45,000 nucleotides of DNA from Prorocentrum cordatum (GCA_963575745.1 CAUYUJ010007291.1:69942-114941); one strand, 5' to 3'; positions 20,520 to 32,030 are shown, counted from the stretch's first letter. Made by a program: numbers and translations. Notes: generated by a model not told the origin, from the sequence alone.

Positions 20520-20843
20520 ATTACGGAGGTAAACTGTTGCAGCGTGCGGAAATGGAGAATGACACCACTTACCATGATGTTGTGAGTAGTGGTTTAGGGG
20601 CGCTTCGTTGCTTACGTTCTGAGGTGTACGGACGCTTTGGTACGCAAGCTGCCGAGCTCCTCCCGGCGCTTGCCACAGAATGTACCCAAGGGTTTAGCGT
20701 TGGGGCTGCTCCACAGATGGGCGGGCATCTTAGGGGTAGCTTTGCAACGGGCGGTGGCAAGGTCAATTTTACGCCCAGGAGGGGACTTGCCACACACACC
20801 ACTTGAGCCGGCATGCCCACTTGCCGAGCTTGAGGTGGTGTAA
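20520..20843 (+). pseudogene. C-terminal relic of a non-LTR retrotransposon ORF, frameshifted
   Basis: One frame gives LLQRAEMENDTTYHDVVSS, then EVYGRFGTQAAELLPALATE. After a frame change near 20680-20692 another continues KGLALGLLHRWAGILGVALQ, RAVARSIL and PLAELEVV, ending at TAA 20841-20843. The pattern 'GRxxxQAxxLxPxLAxE ... LxxRWxxxLxVAxQRAxA' recalls the region downstream of reverse transcriptase in dinoflagellate LINE-like proteins, from memory only. No reverse-transcriptase motifs remain upstream, so this would be a 5'-truncated, decayed copy. Confidence 0.45.
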
Positions 20844-20847
20844 TCTT

Positions 20848-20905
20848 CCCCGTCCTCCTCTTCCTCCTCCTCCTCCTCCTCCTCCTCCTCCCTCCTCCTC
20901 TCCTC

Positions 20906-20937
<32 letters not shown>

Positions 20938-21030
20938 TCCTCCTCCTCCTCCTCTTCCTCCTCCTCCTCCTCCTCCTCCTCCTCCTCCTCCTCCTCCTTC
21001 TCCTCCTCCTTCTCCTCCTCCTCTTCGTCC
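20848..21030. repeat. (CCT)n microsatellite
   Basis: Nearly pure CTC triplets with a C9 interruption. Confidence 0.95.
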
Positions 21031-21129
21031 TTTGACGCTGCTTAGCCGCCCCGCTGGCCCTCGTTTTAAACGGTTTTCGGGCCTTTAATGTTATCTTGTT
21101 TCACCCCGCTGTCACCGTCGTCTCCGCCG

Positions 21130-22600
21130 CTGCCTTGGAGGGAGGGGGGAAAAAAAAATACTATGTAATGAAGTCGTCCACGATAAGAAAATCTCTGATT
21201 TGGATATTCATGTCTTTGCAGATACCTCGTCTCCTTTGTTCCTTTTCACATTTTTTTGGTTTATAAAGAAAGAAATGTCTGAGTACGTTGTAAATAATGA
21301 TGTCAAAATATATATTGCCATCGTGTTTCTAAATAAGGTGGAAGCAAGAAGAATCCCAAAACACATTTACAACATGAGTACGCAACGTAATTATCTTTTT
21401 TTCAGATGGAAAAATAAATGTGTCCGGAGCCTTCAACATAAAATCTTTGAGATATCAAATGCAGCAGCCAGTCGGAAATGTAAATCAATTTTGTATCATG
21501 GTTCTTTCTGCATATGTAGGGCATGTGGCCAGAAATCGAAAAATATTTGTCGCGCTCCCAAATGCGCCAATTGTTTGTTTGTTGTTAACGGTCGGAATTG
21601 TTTATTTTTTTTTTTGTTTTTTTTTGTTTTTTTTGTTTCTAGGTTATTTCTAGCAAGTTCTTGTCTTCTCCACCAGCATCGTATAAGCATTTGACTTCGA
21701 AAATGCACAGTTGGCGTTACAGTGTTGGCATCAATCATATTTTCTGGTGTGTGCTTGTCGCGAAAGATGCACCCACAACTGCGCAGTCTTTCGGAGGGTC
21801 CTTTCTAATAATATATTGACGACGATTTTTTCAACATTTGTACGTCTCGGTCCTTTCATCTGTGATTCCTTGCCCTCAATGATTTCTGATTTGTTCGACG
21901 TAGTATGCTGAGGCTAGCCGCTTTCAATTCCAAGTCTACTATTTGTTCCCAGTTTTGTACATGGTGTGGCTTCTGCTGAGAACCAGCCGCCCTTAACATG
22001 CGTCCGGTTGTCTGGAATGGCCGAAGATGAATTCAGCGAAGGCCATGATGCGAAGTCGTTCAGAATTAGTGAACTTTTCTGTATGCTGGATGAACCTTGC
22101 ATGCATATTATCGCGGGACTCATGACTTGGATTGAAAATTTCGCTCCGAATTTTACCAGTCGAGAGGGGACTAAATCGCTAAACTGAGTAACAACCTTTT
22201 CCATCCCATATTGCAGTATCCCTGCCCCAAAACCGTCACGAATCCACAACGAAATTCCTGGGAAACCGATCGATTCCGGAAATACCCAGGGAACCGGCGG
22301 CAATAATCACTCTAAATATTGTTTTTGCCGAGAAACGCACCGATACGTACAGCGGAGGACGGACTGGCTGTAACTATCAATATCGATATGTATACCGATA
22401 CCATTAAACAAGATTGGCTTCCGGAAGCCAGCCGAAATATGAGATTCTAGCTTCGAGCCGGAATAATACAGATCAGTAAAGAAATCACATATACATATAT
22501 ATATGTATCGTACAATGTCTCGATTTAATTATTTGTCCGCATCCGAACAAGGGTTCCCGTATCTTGCTACACCGATTTCCGTATCCATTGTCATGTTGTT
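21130..22600. other. AT-rich island, no gene recognised
   Basis: Clearly lower GC than its surroundings. Open frames of 129-164 codons exist (21200-21694 plus; 21914-22303 minus), but no family is recognised. The first has a cysteine-rich stretch (FCICRACGQ...CRAPKCANC) before T-rich DNA at 21600-21645 encoding phenylalanines. 22380-22510 has ATATCGATATG/ATACATATATATATG motifs. Confidence 0.5.
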
Positions 22601-22632
22601 TGTGTGTGTGTGTGTGCGTGTGTGTGTGTACA
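22590..22632. repeat. (GT)n microsatellite
   Basis: GTTGTTTGTGTGTGTGTGTG and onward with one CG interruption. Confidence 0.9.
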
Positions 22633-22639
22633 TTTTTTC

Positions 22640-23079
22640 CCTCCGCATGGCCGCAGCGGAGCAGATGACAACAGTCCTGAGACTTCGTTTTCAATGCAAG
22701 GCGTGTTCGAGGTGGGAAACACTTGAAGCAAATTGCAAGTACCTCTTAAAGTAGGTAAACAAAGTAATTCCGCAAAGCGCGCAGCAACAGGGGTCGGCGC
22801 GGGTATTTCCGAGGGATCGGATTGCGATCCGTTTTGCTGCAAAGTTTTCAGGGAAAATATTGCGAACATAATTTTCAAAAGTAGTTGTCGAAGGGACACT
22901 GTCGGGAACTCTTAGCTTCTCGGGATAGGGCCATTTTCCAATGAAGTTCCCCTGGAAAACGTTGAAATGCCGCCGGGAAAACTCATGATCGCTTTCGTGC
23001 TCCCCCTTTTATCATCGTCATGATCGCCCCGCCCTTCGTCAGTCTAACCCCAGCCTTTCGTCATAATCATCAACCTACT
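22640..23079. other. No gene recognised
   Basis: Non-repetitive sequence between the (GT)n run and segmental repeat copy 2. Only short frames without motifs. Confidence 0.5.
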
Positions 23080-25069
23080 TTCGCATCGTCGTCAGGCATT
23101 GCCTCCTATGCTCTTCGTCATCAATGTCCTTAATCTCGTCTTGCTCACTCATCTCCCCGGTCATCTTCTCCCTCTTGCTTGTTCTCCTTATTGTGTCCCT
23201 TCTCGTGCTCATACTTTCTCCCCCGTCATCCTCCGCACCGTCCTACGCTCATCCTTCTCATCTTCCCGATTTTCCAAATCCTCGTCCTCCCCCTCCTTCC
23301 TCGTCCTACTCTTGTCCTCTTCATCCTCGTCCTGGTCTTCCCCCTCCCCCTCTTCATCCTCCTCCTCGTCCTCCTCCTCTACCTCCTCTTCCTCTTCCTC
23401 CTCCTTCTCGTCCTCATCATCATCCCCCCCTCCTCCTCCTTTTCCTCCTCGTGGCTCTCGTCCTCGTCCTCCTCTTCCTCCTCCTTATCTCCCACCCCCT
23501 CTTCTTACCTCCAAACCCTCATCTTCCGTACGTCCAAAAGAAGAAGGTTTGGAGTAGGTTTGGTGTAAGTCGCAAAGAGGTTTGAAGTAGTTTTGAGATA
23601 AGTTTGAATAAGGTTGGGAGAAGGTTTGAAGAAAATTATATGTATATTTTCATCAGGTTTGAAGTAGGTTCGCGCCTCCCGAAACTTATTATCGGCGCTC
23701 CAAAACTTAGATTGAGGTTCTCGAAACCTGCTTAAGTGCACCCAATACCTACTTTTCGATTCCACAAGCGTTTTTGGGGACCTGCTGCGCAAAACAAAAT
23801 TCAGAAAACTCACTTTGCGCCCTTATTTGGGGCGGTGGTTCTTGTATAGATTGTTTTTCTGCCAAGGCACAGCTGCGAATTTAGAATTTTCTTTGGCAGC
23901 AGCAAGCAAACATCAGGGCTCAAAAAACAAGCCGAAAAAGGGGAAGGAGGAGGGGAGGAGAGAGGCGGCACAGGTCACACAATTTCCAGTTCCCCCAACC
24001 AGAGCGTGTCCTCCAAAGGTGTTTGCCGGAGATCGCCGTGAGGATTCAATAGAAATCTGTAACATTACACGTTGGACTCCTACGCCAGGAATTTCTCACC
24101 ACGTGTCTGTACAACAAAGCTAAAGTGGCACGTATGCAGGTCGCCGTCAATTTGGGATTTTGCATATATTCTAACAGCTGTATATTGCATTCTAACAGCT
24201 GTATATTGCATTCTAACAGCTGTATATTCTGCAGATTTCGACTTGCTCATTCTAACAGCTGTATATTGCATTCTAACGGCTGACTTGCTCATGCAACGAT
24301 CAGAGGCCACTATTGGCCACCTTTTGCGTAAGTGATATTGTTTTTCTCTTTCAACCCGTTCAAGTAGACGGCCCATCATTGATGTTTTCAGGTTGTGGTT
24401 GGCCATTTGCTGAAATACGTAACACCACCGCAGCATCACAGAGCAACGGAAGGCCCCGGTCTGTCTATGTTGAGGCAGGTCACGATGAGGTCGAGCTGGT
24501 GTTCATCGTGAGGTGGGATTGGGATGTTGGTTCGATGTAGTAGTCGCTCAACGTTCTTATTTGGACCTATCCCCCCAGCTTCTAGGAATATTTGCCTCCA
24601 TGATGCAACGATCTACCTCCTCATGTCTAGTTGCCCACCTCCCTCCTACAGCAGAAACCAGCAAAACATGCCCATGGGGGTCGGTCAGGTCCTTCAAACA
24701 AGACGGTTATCCCGAGTCGTTGGCTTACGGCGCGTTGCAAAAGCAACCAGCAACCACCCAGCTAAAAATCGTCTCACTCCGGATTGTAATCGTATTTTCC
24801 CAGGTGCACCCGCATTCGCTCGTGTATTTGGCAGGGCAATTGTGCGTTTTAGTTGTTCGTGCATATAGCGCTCAAGCACATTGGAAGCATGATATTGCCA
24901 ATCGTGTTGTTATTCCCCCAGAATTGAATCTGCAGGATCTAGGCTTCAGGGTTGGCCTTTTGCAGATAAGTGCTGTGGTCGTTCAGCCCAGCCAGCGGTT
25001 TCGCAGTGAGATCCACCCAGTTCCACATTAAGCAGAGATTCGGGCCCGCCAAACCCTCCCAGCTTGCAG
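23080..25069 (+). repeat. Segmental repeat, copy 2
   Basis: Same boundaries and orientation as 16136-18271, offset 6944 bases at the left end. It lacks the 114-base insertion and carries an expanded 21-base minisatellite at 24166-24282. Confidence 0.93.
24166..24282. repeat. 21-base minisatellite TGTATATTGCATTCTAACAGC
   Basis: About five units here, one separated by CTGCAGATTTCGACTTGCTC; only about two units (with AACGGC) in copy 1 at 17228-17262. As 21 is a multiple of three the frame stays open and reads ILTAVYC repeatedly. Confidence 0.85.
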
Positions 25070-26060
25070 AATAGTCAACGACTACACCATAATTCTAGTG
25101 ACCTCTGGCAATTTAGCAAGTAATTGTGATAGCATGTTTGCCCAAATGGCGGAATATATCGAAGACTTCCGCGACCCCACCCCTCCCAAACGTAGGGGCA
25201 TAATCGCTTATGCAATCCACGTTTCATACGCTTGGATGGGCTGGTGGGGATACGCGAAGCGTCAAGAATTGTTCAGAGCGCGCCGGAACGGGCGCCGGGA
25301 GGGGGGAGGGGGAAGGGGCAGGAACGGGGGGGCCAAAAGTAACGGGCAAGGGAGATGTCGGAAGGGGGGGTCGGGCCGTAGCCTGTTTCCACCTCGCGCC
25401 TGCCGTTGCCATTGCGGCTGCCCTCTTAATCACTGCTTGTGACGTCTCCACATATCGGTCTTCTCCCTGCTGCTCCTCCGCCCTTTCCTGCTGCTGCCAG
25501 CGCCCCTCCTCGACTTATGGAAAACCCTGCTGCGGCTTCGTTGCCTGCGCGCGCCGCGTGGGGGCGACGCGCGCGCATGCGCCTCGCGTGACGGGTCTGC
25601 CGACGTGGGCTGTGTTTCAGGAGCTTCTGAGTTCCAGGTTAGAGGGCCCCGCAGGGCTCCAGGGTGCTTTTTTGGGCCCAGGAAGTCTCGCGTCGGGGCC
25701 CACGGCGGGCCACGAATTAGATCGGCCTAGCGCGGCGCACGATTCGGTAAAAGGCGGAGGGGCGGAGACATCGGGAGAGGGTTTGGCGGCCGGGTGGGGG
25801 CAATGAGGGGGCAAAAACCAGTGCTTCAGCATGTAAATCGGGCCGTCGTGGGCCCCACGGGCGCTGTTCGGGCCACCCGCGATTTCTCGCGTGCCTTCCA
25901 GAAGTCTTATTGCAGGCATCATCGGGGCCTTTTCCAAGCCTCAGCAAAACCGCGCGGGCGAGAAGGCGAAAAGGCAAGCATCGTCGACCCTGTGCGAGTG
26001 CATGAAGTATATGGGGTTACAGCGGCCAGCACCGCCGCCGCTGCGCCGACGCCTGCCGCT
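25070..26060. other. No gene recognised
   Basis: GC-rich. Contains GCTGGTGGGGATACGCGAAG (25238-25257), a word related to 20024-20045 and 34240-34450. Open frames occur on both strands without recognisable motifs. Confidence 0.5.
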
Positions 26061-26079
26061 GCCGCCGCAACCGCCACGG

Positions 26080-26545
26080 CGTGCCCGAATGCGGCGCTCG
26101 CGCGACCGACTCCCCGACGCGCTTGCCGTCGGCCCACGTTTCGCCTAGCCGCGCCCGAATGGTGCCCGAATTGACGGGTCGGAAGTGCACGGGGCCGCCG
26201 CCGATCGGTGCCCGAATCGGCGCCCGAATCGGTGCCCGAATCGGTGCCCAAATCGACGCCCGAATCAATGCGGTCGTCTTGGCGTGCCCGAGTCATTTGA
26301 TTTTAGGAGGATGTCTCCGGCGGTTTGCTTTTTTTTCCATGCGGGCACATCATCGTATCCATTCAGTCACATGATGGTTTCTGTTCGGGCACACAATTCT
26401 CCATTCGGGCACAGAATCGTTTTCCACCCAGTCCATTCGGGCACATTATTGTTTCCATTCGGGCACATGATCGCTTTCATGCCAATGCCATTCGGGCACA
26501 TTATCGCTTCCATTCGGGCACATCATTCGGGCGCCGACTCGGGCA
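26080..26545. repeat. Converging arrays of GTGCCCGAAT and ATTCGGGCAC
   Basis: The left half has GTGCCCGAAT-type words near 26083, 26151, 26162 and a 12-base tandem (GGTGCCCGAATC) at about 26207-26266. The right half has the reverse complement ATTCGGGCAC near 26377, 26395, 26427, 26457, 26490, 26513 and 26527, spaced roughly 17-35 bases and often followed by ATNATCG. Together they could form a large stem. Confidence 0.85.
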
Positions 26546-26990
26546 CGAAATGCACCGCGGCCGAATCCACGCGCGGTTCGCCGGAGCGCGGACGGGTTGG
26601 TTCTATCGCATTTTGCATTTGTTGCCGCACGCCGCCCCGAAGTCGATGATCAACGTCAATCGTGCCGCGGTCTTGGGGTGCCAGCGTTGGGCTTCGCAAT
26701 TGTGGGCCACTTCCGCGGGCGCCGTTGGGGGTCGCGGTTTATCCCCCCGTGGCCCCCGACGGTGGACGGGGCTTCAGACGCGGGCACTTCGGGGGCCGAC
26801 GGGTTGCGCGAAGGGCTTGAGGGCCTTGTCCCTGCTCCTGTTCATCCGCCACCCGTCGTTGACAAGCGAGCGCGTCGGAGAGAGGGGGTGGGGGCCTTGC
26901 TGGGCGGTCGGGGGGATGAGGGCGCGCAGGGTGGGCAGGAGGGCGGGCGCGCTTGGTTCCCCCCCAACGAGGCTACCAAGCGCATTGAGG
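26546..26990. other. No gene recognised
   Basis: GC-rich sequence with open frames in several phases. No motif recognised. Confidence 0.45.
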
Positions 26991-26999
26991 TAGCTCGCG

Positions 27000-27960
27000 G
27001 GCGCGCCCAAGATGCCGCCAAGGGGGCCCGCGAGACCTTGCAGACGGCTCAAATGGCTTCGGAACGGCCCGAGCGACTTCCGAGACGACCCAAGACGGGC
27101 CAAAACGGGCTCCATCTTGGAGCTCTCTCGCGGCTGTGAGAGCGCCCCCACGGGATGGCGCGAAGGCGCGTTGGGGGCCTCGAGAAGCGCCGGGGAAGCG
27201 TTCCGGGGGGATGTTCCATATGCTCCGCTGTGCAAGCTCGTCGGTGATCTCCGGGAACTTCTGCGCGCCCCAAATGGGCCCAGAGAGGCCCCCCGCCTGG
27301 GCCCCGAAGAGCCGCTATTTCAGGTCGCGCGGAGCGATTTGGAAATGGGCGCCTTATTGGACTCCCTCGGGGCCTTCTTGGAGCGCCTTTGGTGCCCCCA
27401 TGGGGGCCTTCTTCGGCCCAGTGCTGCGGTGTTTTGGAAGCCTTAAGGCGAATCCAAAAGGGCCCCGGAAGGACATTGAAAGTTGTTATTTTGAGGGGGG
27501 GCACAAGGGAATGCGTTGCAGTTGCCGTCTTCGGTCATAATGCCCTTTTGGGGTCCTCTCGGAGTCCTTCCGGGCCCAGCAAGGTCTTTCTCTGGCTCCT
27601 CCAAGGCAGTGTTGGGCCCCGAGGGGGCTCCGAGAGGCCCCCCCAATGGGGTCTCAAGGTTGTTCGATTTCAAATCGCGCGGTGCGATTTGGACTTGGGG
27701 CCTCTCGCTGTCCTGTTGGAACCCTCCCGGGTTTCTCTTGTGGCTTTCCAGAGGTTCTCCGATATCGTTTCAGGAGGTGTCTCGGGGGCCCGGGGAAGCG
27801 CGGGGCAGTGTCGCTTCGAGCTCCGGCAGGCGGGGCTTCGCCAGGTGCTCACAGGGGTCGCTCTTGGAACCTTCGTGGGATTTTTTTGGGGCCTTCCTGG
27901 GCCCTTTCAGGGCCCCTCGGCCTCTCTTCGGACTTTCTTAGAGGCCGTTGGGAAAGGGGG
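27000..27960. repeat. CCAAGA-type repeat, orientation switching
   Basis: 27000-27125 carries CCCAAGANGNC in plus orientation. From about 27280 the same motif appears as GGGGCCTTCTTGG, that is, in minus orientation, to about 27960. Confidence 0.7.
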
Positions 27961-30160
27961 GCGACGGAGAGGGCGGGGAGCCAATTGGGGGGGGACGGAA
28001 CCTAATGACCAACGGTGGCGGAGGAAGAGGAGAAGGAGGGGCCATGTTGAATGGTTTGTGATGCATTTGTTTTACATGTAACATTGCCGGAGCTTTTCCC
28101 AGAAACGCCCCAAAACGCTTTTGCGCAGTATCCCGCAACCAAAAACACTTCCAAGTTGCCCCCGCAAGGCGCGAATCCCCCAGGGGTGGCACGACGCAAC
28201 CCTGTACTGCTCGAGAGTGAACCACAGCTATTGGGTCCAGACGGCAAAAAGGGGGGAGCGGCGGCAAAGGGGGGATGCGGGAAGGGTGGCGAGGCAGGGG
28301 GAGGAGGAGAAAAGAAAGAAAAAAACGCTTTGGGGACGGCGACAGCAATAGGAGAGGAAACGGGGCGGAGGATGACCAGGGGTGGCGGGAAACTGTTGCA
28401 GAATTAGGCGGGTAGAGCAGGAGGAGCCGAGTTTTTTTTGGCTCTCAATTTCGGCAATCTTTGCCTCGCAAGCCACAGCGGCCAGAGATCCCAGCGATCA
28501 TTGGTCCTGGCGGCGTATAAGGGATTTTTGCTGACGTGGTATCGAGGCCAGGGCGTGCCCGAATCTCGCCGGGACATATTTCGACGTTTTTCGGTTCGAG
28601 GGTTTTCTGTAGTGGTGGCGGTCTAGCTTGTCCAGGACGCCTTGAAGAATGTTGCTCGCAGTCCCAGTTGCTGGAAATGCTGGCCAAACCATTCATTGCT
28701 ATGGTTGTGTTTTGTGGCGGTTCTGTTTTGCAAGGGTCATCACCGTTGCCGCTCTCGTTCAACCGATGGTCTACGTTTCGTGCTCGTGGGATTATCGCAC
28801 GAGATCTATCGCAGATCCTGTTTGCGATGTACTTTTGACGATTTTTCCTTGGCTTGGCGTTACCGCGGCCGGAACACATCCCCAAATGGACTTCCCAAAT
28901 TTACTACTGCCCGATGTATTTTGCCAAGTTGAATGGCCGCACTATTTTCGCCAATGCGATTTGGCAAATTCAATTGTGGGCGGCTATATATCCAATAGCG
29001 TTTTTTGGTGCGGTTTGAATCTTCTTCCTGGAACCTATTGACTTACGAATTTCTTCCAAACTTTGAACCTACTCCTAACCTATCTCAACATGTTCTGGCT
29101 TCGGTATAGCCCTGCATTGCCGACGACGCCTCGGCGATAGCGACATGAATGGACAAATGGCAGTAATTATAACCCGACGATTGTTTTCCAACTTTCGTAT
29201 TTTGTATCCACCCACACGAGTTTCAATATCTACCTTTACTGGTGTCCGTATCCACCCACACCGGTGTTCTATCCGCCAGCACCCGTATCCGTATCCAAAA
29301 ACGTATCGGCGCTCACGCAACCCGTTCTCACGAAATCAGGCACGATGAACATTTAACGTTGGCATGTTTTGACGGAAACCCGCGCGGCGGAGATCTGCCG
29401 GTCAGGGCTGGGACTGTCCAACCACAATGCCGAAATTCTGAATCTTCGTCACGGCATTCCCTCAAAAACCCCACGGCCGCGGCCAACCGACCGAATTTCG
29501 AGCTATGAAAATGCTCCAAACTGTTTTTTGGGCGACCGTTGGAACATCAAATTTCAAAATAAAAATGTTCATCGTGTTTTGCCTCTGGGAAGCCCAGCGG
29601 CCGACTAATTGGACAATCGAATCATCAACATTTCCGTACTAAATTTTCCCCCCGATCCGGGATGATGTATTCCACTGTGAGTCTGGAGAAATCGCAGATT
29701 TGGAACGGTTGCAAATTCTGTTCGGAACGATCGCAACTTATTTGTGAGTCATTCGCGCATTGTTTTTGGTCAATCTTGTTTCTGGGGCTTACGAAGCTTG
29801 TTCTCGGAACGCTTGTAATTTGTTCATTGAATGATGCACGCTGAATGTGTCATGGGTTCCTATTCGGAACGCTGCAGAATTTCCGGAAGGACAGACACGC
29901 TTTCTGGCAGAGCGGATGGATTTGGCAACCGGATTCTGAAGCGCGGATAACCTTGGGAGGGAAGGATACTTTGGTTTTCCCAGCGCGGGGGCTCACACAC
30001 TCCAGTAGCAGAAGCAGCTCTTGGCGGTGCCGTGAGCGGGGTCCTCGCCAAAGGTGTCAATATTGCACCTCAGTGGCACACGTCAACACAGCAAGACCCA
30101 CCCAAGTGCTACGCCGGAAACAGGTGGGTCGGCCTGCACAACAGCGGTAGTTGTATTCTA
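27961..30160. other. Long stretch without a recognised gene
   Basis: Mixed composition. 29040-29090 has the reverse complement of the AGTAGGTTTGGAGTAGG motif found in the segmental repeat. 29210-29310 repeats GTATCCNNCACACC. 29690-29880 repeats CGGAACGNTNGCAANTT. None of the 60-150 codon frames has recognisable motifs. Confidence 0.5.
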
Positions 30161-30174
30161 TTTCATCTGGCTCC

Positions 30175-30265
30175 TCTTTCTTCACCCTTCCTCCTTCCCC
30201 TTCTCCTCCTCCTTCTCCTCCTTCTTCTTCTTTTTCTTCTTGATCTTCCTCTCCTTCGTCCACCT
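30175..30265. repeat. CT-rich tract
   Basis: CTCCTCCTTCTCC-type sequence with TTC runs. Confidence 0.85.
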
Positions 30266-30390
30266 CGTTCCTCACTATTCGGAAACCATCGAGATGGTGT
30301 CCGAGCAGATGGGGTTGGAAAGTAGCGCCGCATCGCCGCTGCGTCGGCGACGCCGCGATGGCCAACATCGAGCTCCGAATCGAGCCGCAG

Positions 30391-30406
30391 CGCCGATGCA
30401 TCGGCG
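30391..30406. repeat. 16-base perfect palindrome CGCCGATGCATCGGCG
   Basis: Self-complementary over all 16 bases. Related but imperfect words (GCATCGCCGCTGCGTCGGCG) lie at 30328-30348. Confidence 0.85.
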
Positions 30407-30622
30407 ATGCAGCTCGATCTTTCGACCTCATCTCGTCGACTCCATTTGGACGGCCTGTGTTTCGGGAGCGGCCAAGAGGGGGGTGTCCAAGAGGGGAGGG
30501 TGCAAATCATGACCGGCGGCATGTGCGCGGCCCAGCGGAGAGGCCAGGGACGTAATGAAACAAGAAGAGGCGCCATGAAATCTGAGGAAATATCATGGCC
30601 CCCGCCATGATATCCACCCTCT

Positions 30623-30815
30623 CTAGTCATCACCCCCCTCTTTTCCGCCCCCGAGTGTTGACCCACAGCACTTGATCTGACCAGGGTCGGCCTCCACGTG
30701 AGCCAGCGCAGACTGCTTCTTGTTCTCCGCGGCTGGCCCGAACTTGGCGACGCCGGTGCAAGTGCACATCTGCCCGTCCTTCGCGCACGGCTGGAACCGC
30801 GCTCCCTCTGGTATC
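30623..30815 (-). CDS. Terminal exon with a CAKxGxxCxCTG cysteine module
   Basis: On the minus strand a CTC tract (plus-strand GGA at 30832-30885) leads to GCCAG|GATACC, a plausible acceptor. The exon reads IPEGARFQPCAKDGQMCTCT, then GVAKFGPAAENKKQ, EADPGQIKCCGSTLGGG and a TAG at 30623-30625. The PCAKxGxxCxCTGxVxFG pattern matches a small cysteine-rich module I recall in many dinoflagellate proteins; its function is unknown to me. The upstream exons are not resolved. It could join the exon candidate at 31868-32030. Confidence 0.5.
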
Positions 30816-31149
30816 CTGGCGAGGGCGAGCGCGAGGAGGAGGAGGAGGAGGAGGAGGAGGAGGAGGAGGAGGAGGAGGAGGAATTGGTGGCGCCAAAGGG
30901 GTGGCGCGAGGGGCGTGGCATTCTCAGAAGCCGGGCAGCTTCTGAGAGGGCAAAGGGCTTCTTGGAAGCCTCCTTAGAAGCCTCCGGGCTCTTCCAAGAA
31001 GAGCCCAGCTCGCGCAACCCCCTGTCGCGTCCCCGGAGGAGGACCCACGCCCGCCACTTGCGATTTGCTGTTCCCGTTGTACTAAAAGACCACATCCCAG
31101 GAATGATTTCGAGCAGCCAGAAAATATCGAAACAGTGTCTGGCCCACAC

Positions 31150-31800
31150 GCTGCTGAAGTGTCGAACGAGTAGCGCCTCCCAGGGCCCACCGAGTGAAGT
31201 CCCTTCAGTTTCGGTATGGTGCTCGACATTTTTTCTAGTGATCGAGGCTCAAGTAAGTTGGAACATAACACTTGTGGCGCCCAAGTGCCGCGGTGCGAGC
31301 ACCCTCGGCCCGCGCGATGAGGATGACGAGGCTCCGATCGGAACGGATCGGCTCGACTCGCCACTACGCCTGTTGCGTCATGTGGAACTGTACACACTGT
31401 ATCAAATGGTCGGACCAAGGACAAAAACATCCTTCAAGACCATGAGACCCGCCGCCAGCCAACACACAGAACATCCAAGGGTACCCTCCCCAGGATGTAC
31501 AAGAACATCCAACAAACACGAGCAACATGAGGGTACCCTCCCCGAACCGACCTTGATCTGATACCTCGGTCCGACAGCACTGTGGGATGACGAGGGCCCA
31601 ACAGTCCGATGTCTTGATTTTTTCAGTGCGAGGTCCCTGGAACTCTCGACCCATTCCCCAGGGCTGATTTTTCAACCCGAGTCGTTTTTCACGGTCCTAG
31701 GGCCCAGCGAGAGCCTGTAGAAGCCGAAAACTGTCCAAACACCTAACGGCGGGATGCTTGCACGACGCCAGCAATTCTGGGGTGATACTGTGGGATGACG
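31150..31800. other. No gene recognised; short direct repeats
   Basis: GGGTACCCTCCCC occurs at about 31478 and 31533. CTGTGGGATGACGAGG occurs at about 31580 and 31788. Open frames have no recognised motif. Confidence 0.5.
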
Positions 31801-31867
31801 AGGAATCGGAGGAGGAGGAGCAGGAGGAGGAGCAGGAAGAGGAAAAACAGGAGGCGGGGCAAGTCTA

Positions 31868-32030
31868 GGGTGGTGCCCTCATGGGGCGCCGCCCGCCCCA
31901 GCGGGTCCCGACCTGGCCGGGGCCAGCCGCGCGTCCTGATGAAGGGCAGCGCCCGCTGCTCCGCCGCGGGTTCGATCACGACGAGCGGCGCCTCGTACTC
32001 GAGCGGCCGGCAAGAGAGAGTCTGCCAGGA
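31868..32030 (-). CDS. Exon candidate, function unknown
   Basis: Minus-strand frame reading SWQTLSCRPLEYEAPLVVIE, PAAEQRALPFIRTRGWP and GRAAPHEGTTLDL, with balanced composition unlike the nearby repeats. Flanks on the minus strand are CT-rich on both sides, as in the introns of genes A and E. Ends are approximate. Confidence 0.35.

Noticed and set aside
26204-26266. The 12-base GCCCGAATCGGT tandem as a CRISPR array
   Set aside because: Units are contiguous with no unique spacers, and the setting is a eukaryotic nuclear genome.
30163-31149. A 328-codon minus-strand frame
   Set aside because: It crosses CT/GA repeats and overlaps, in another phase, the better-supported exon at 30623-30815.
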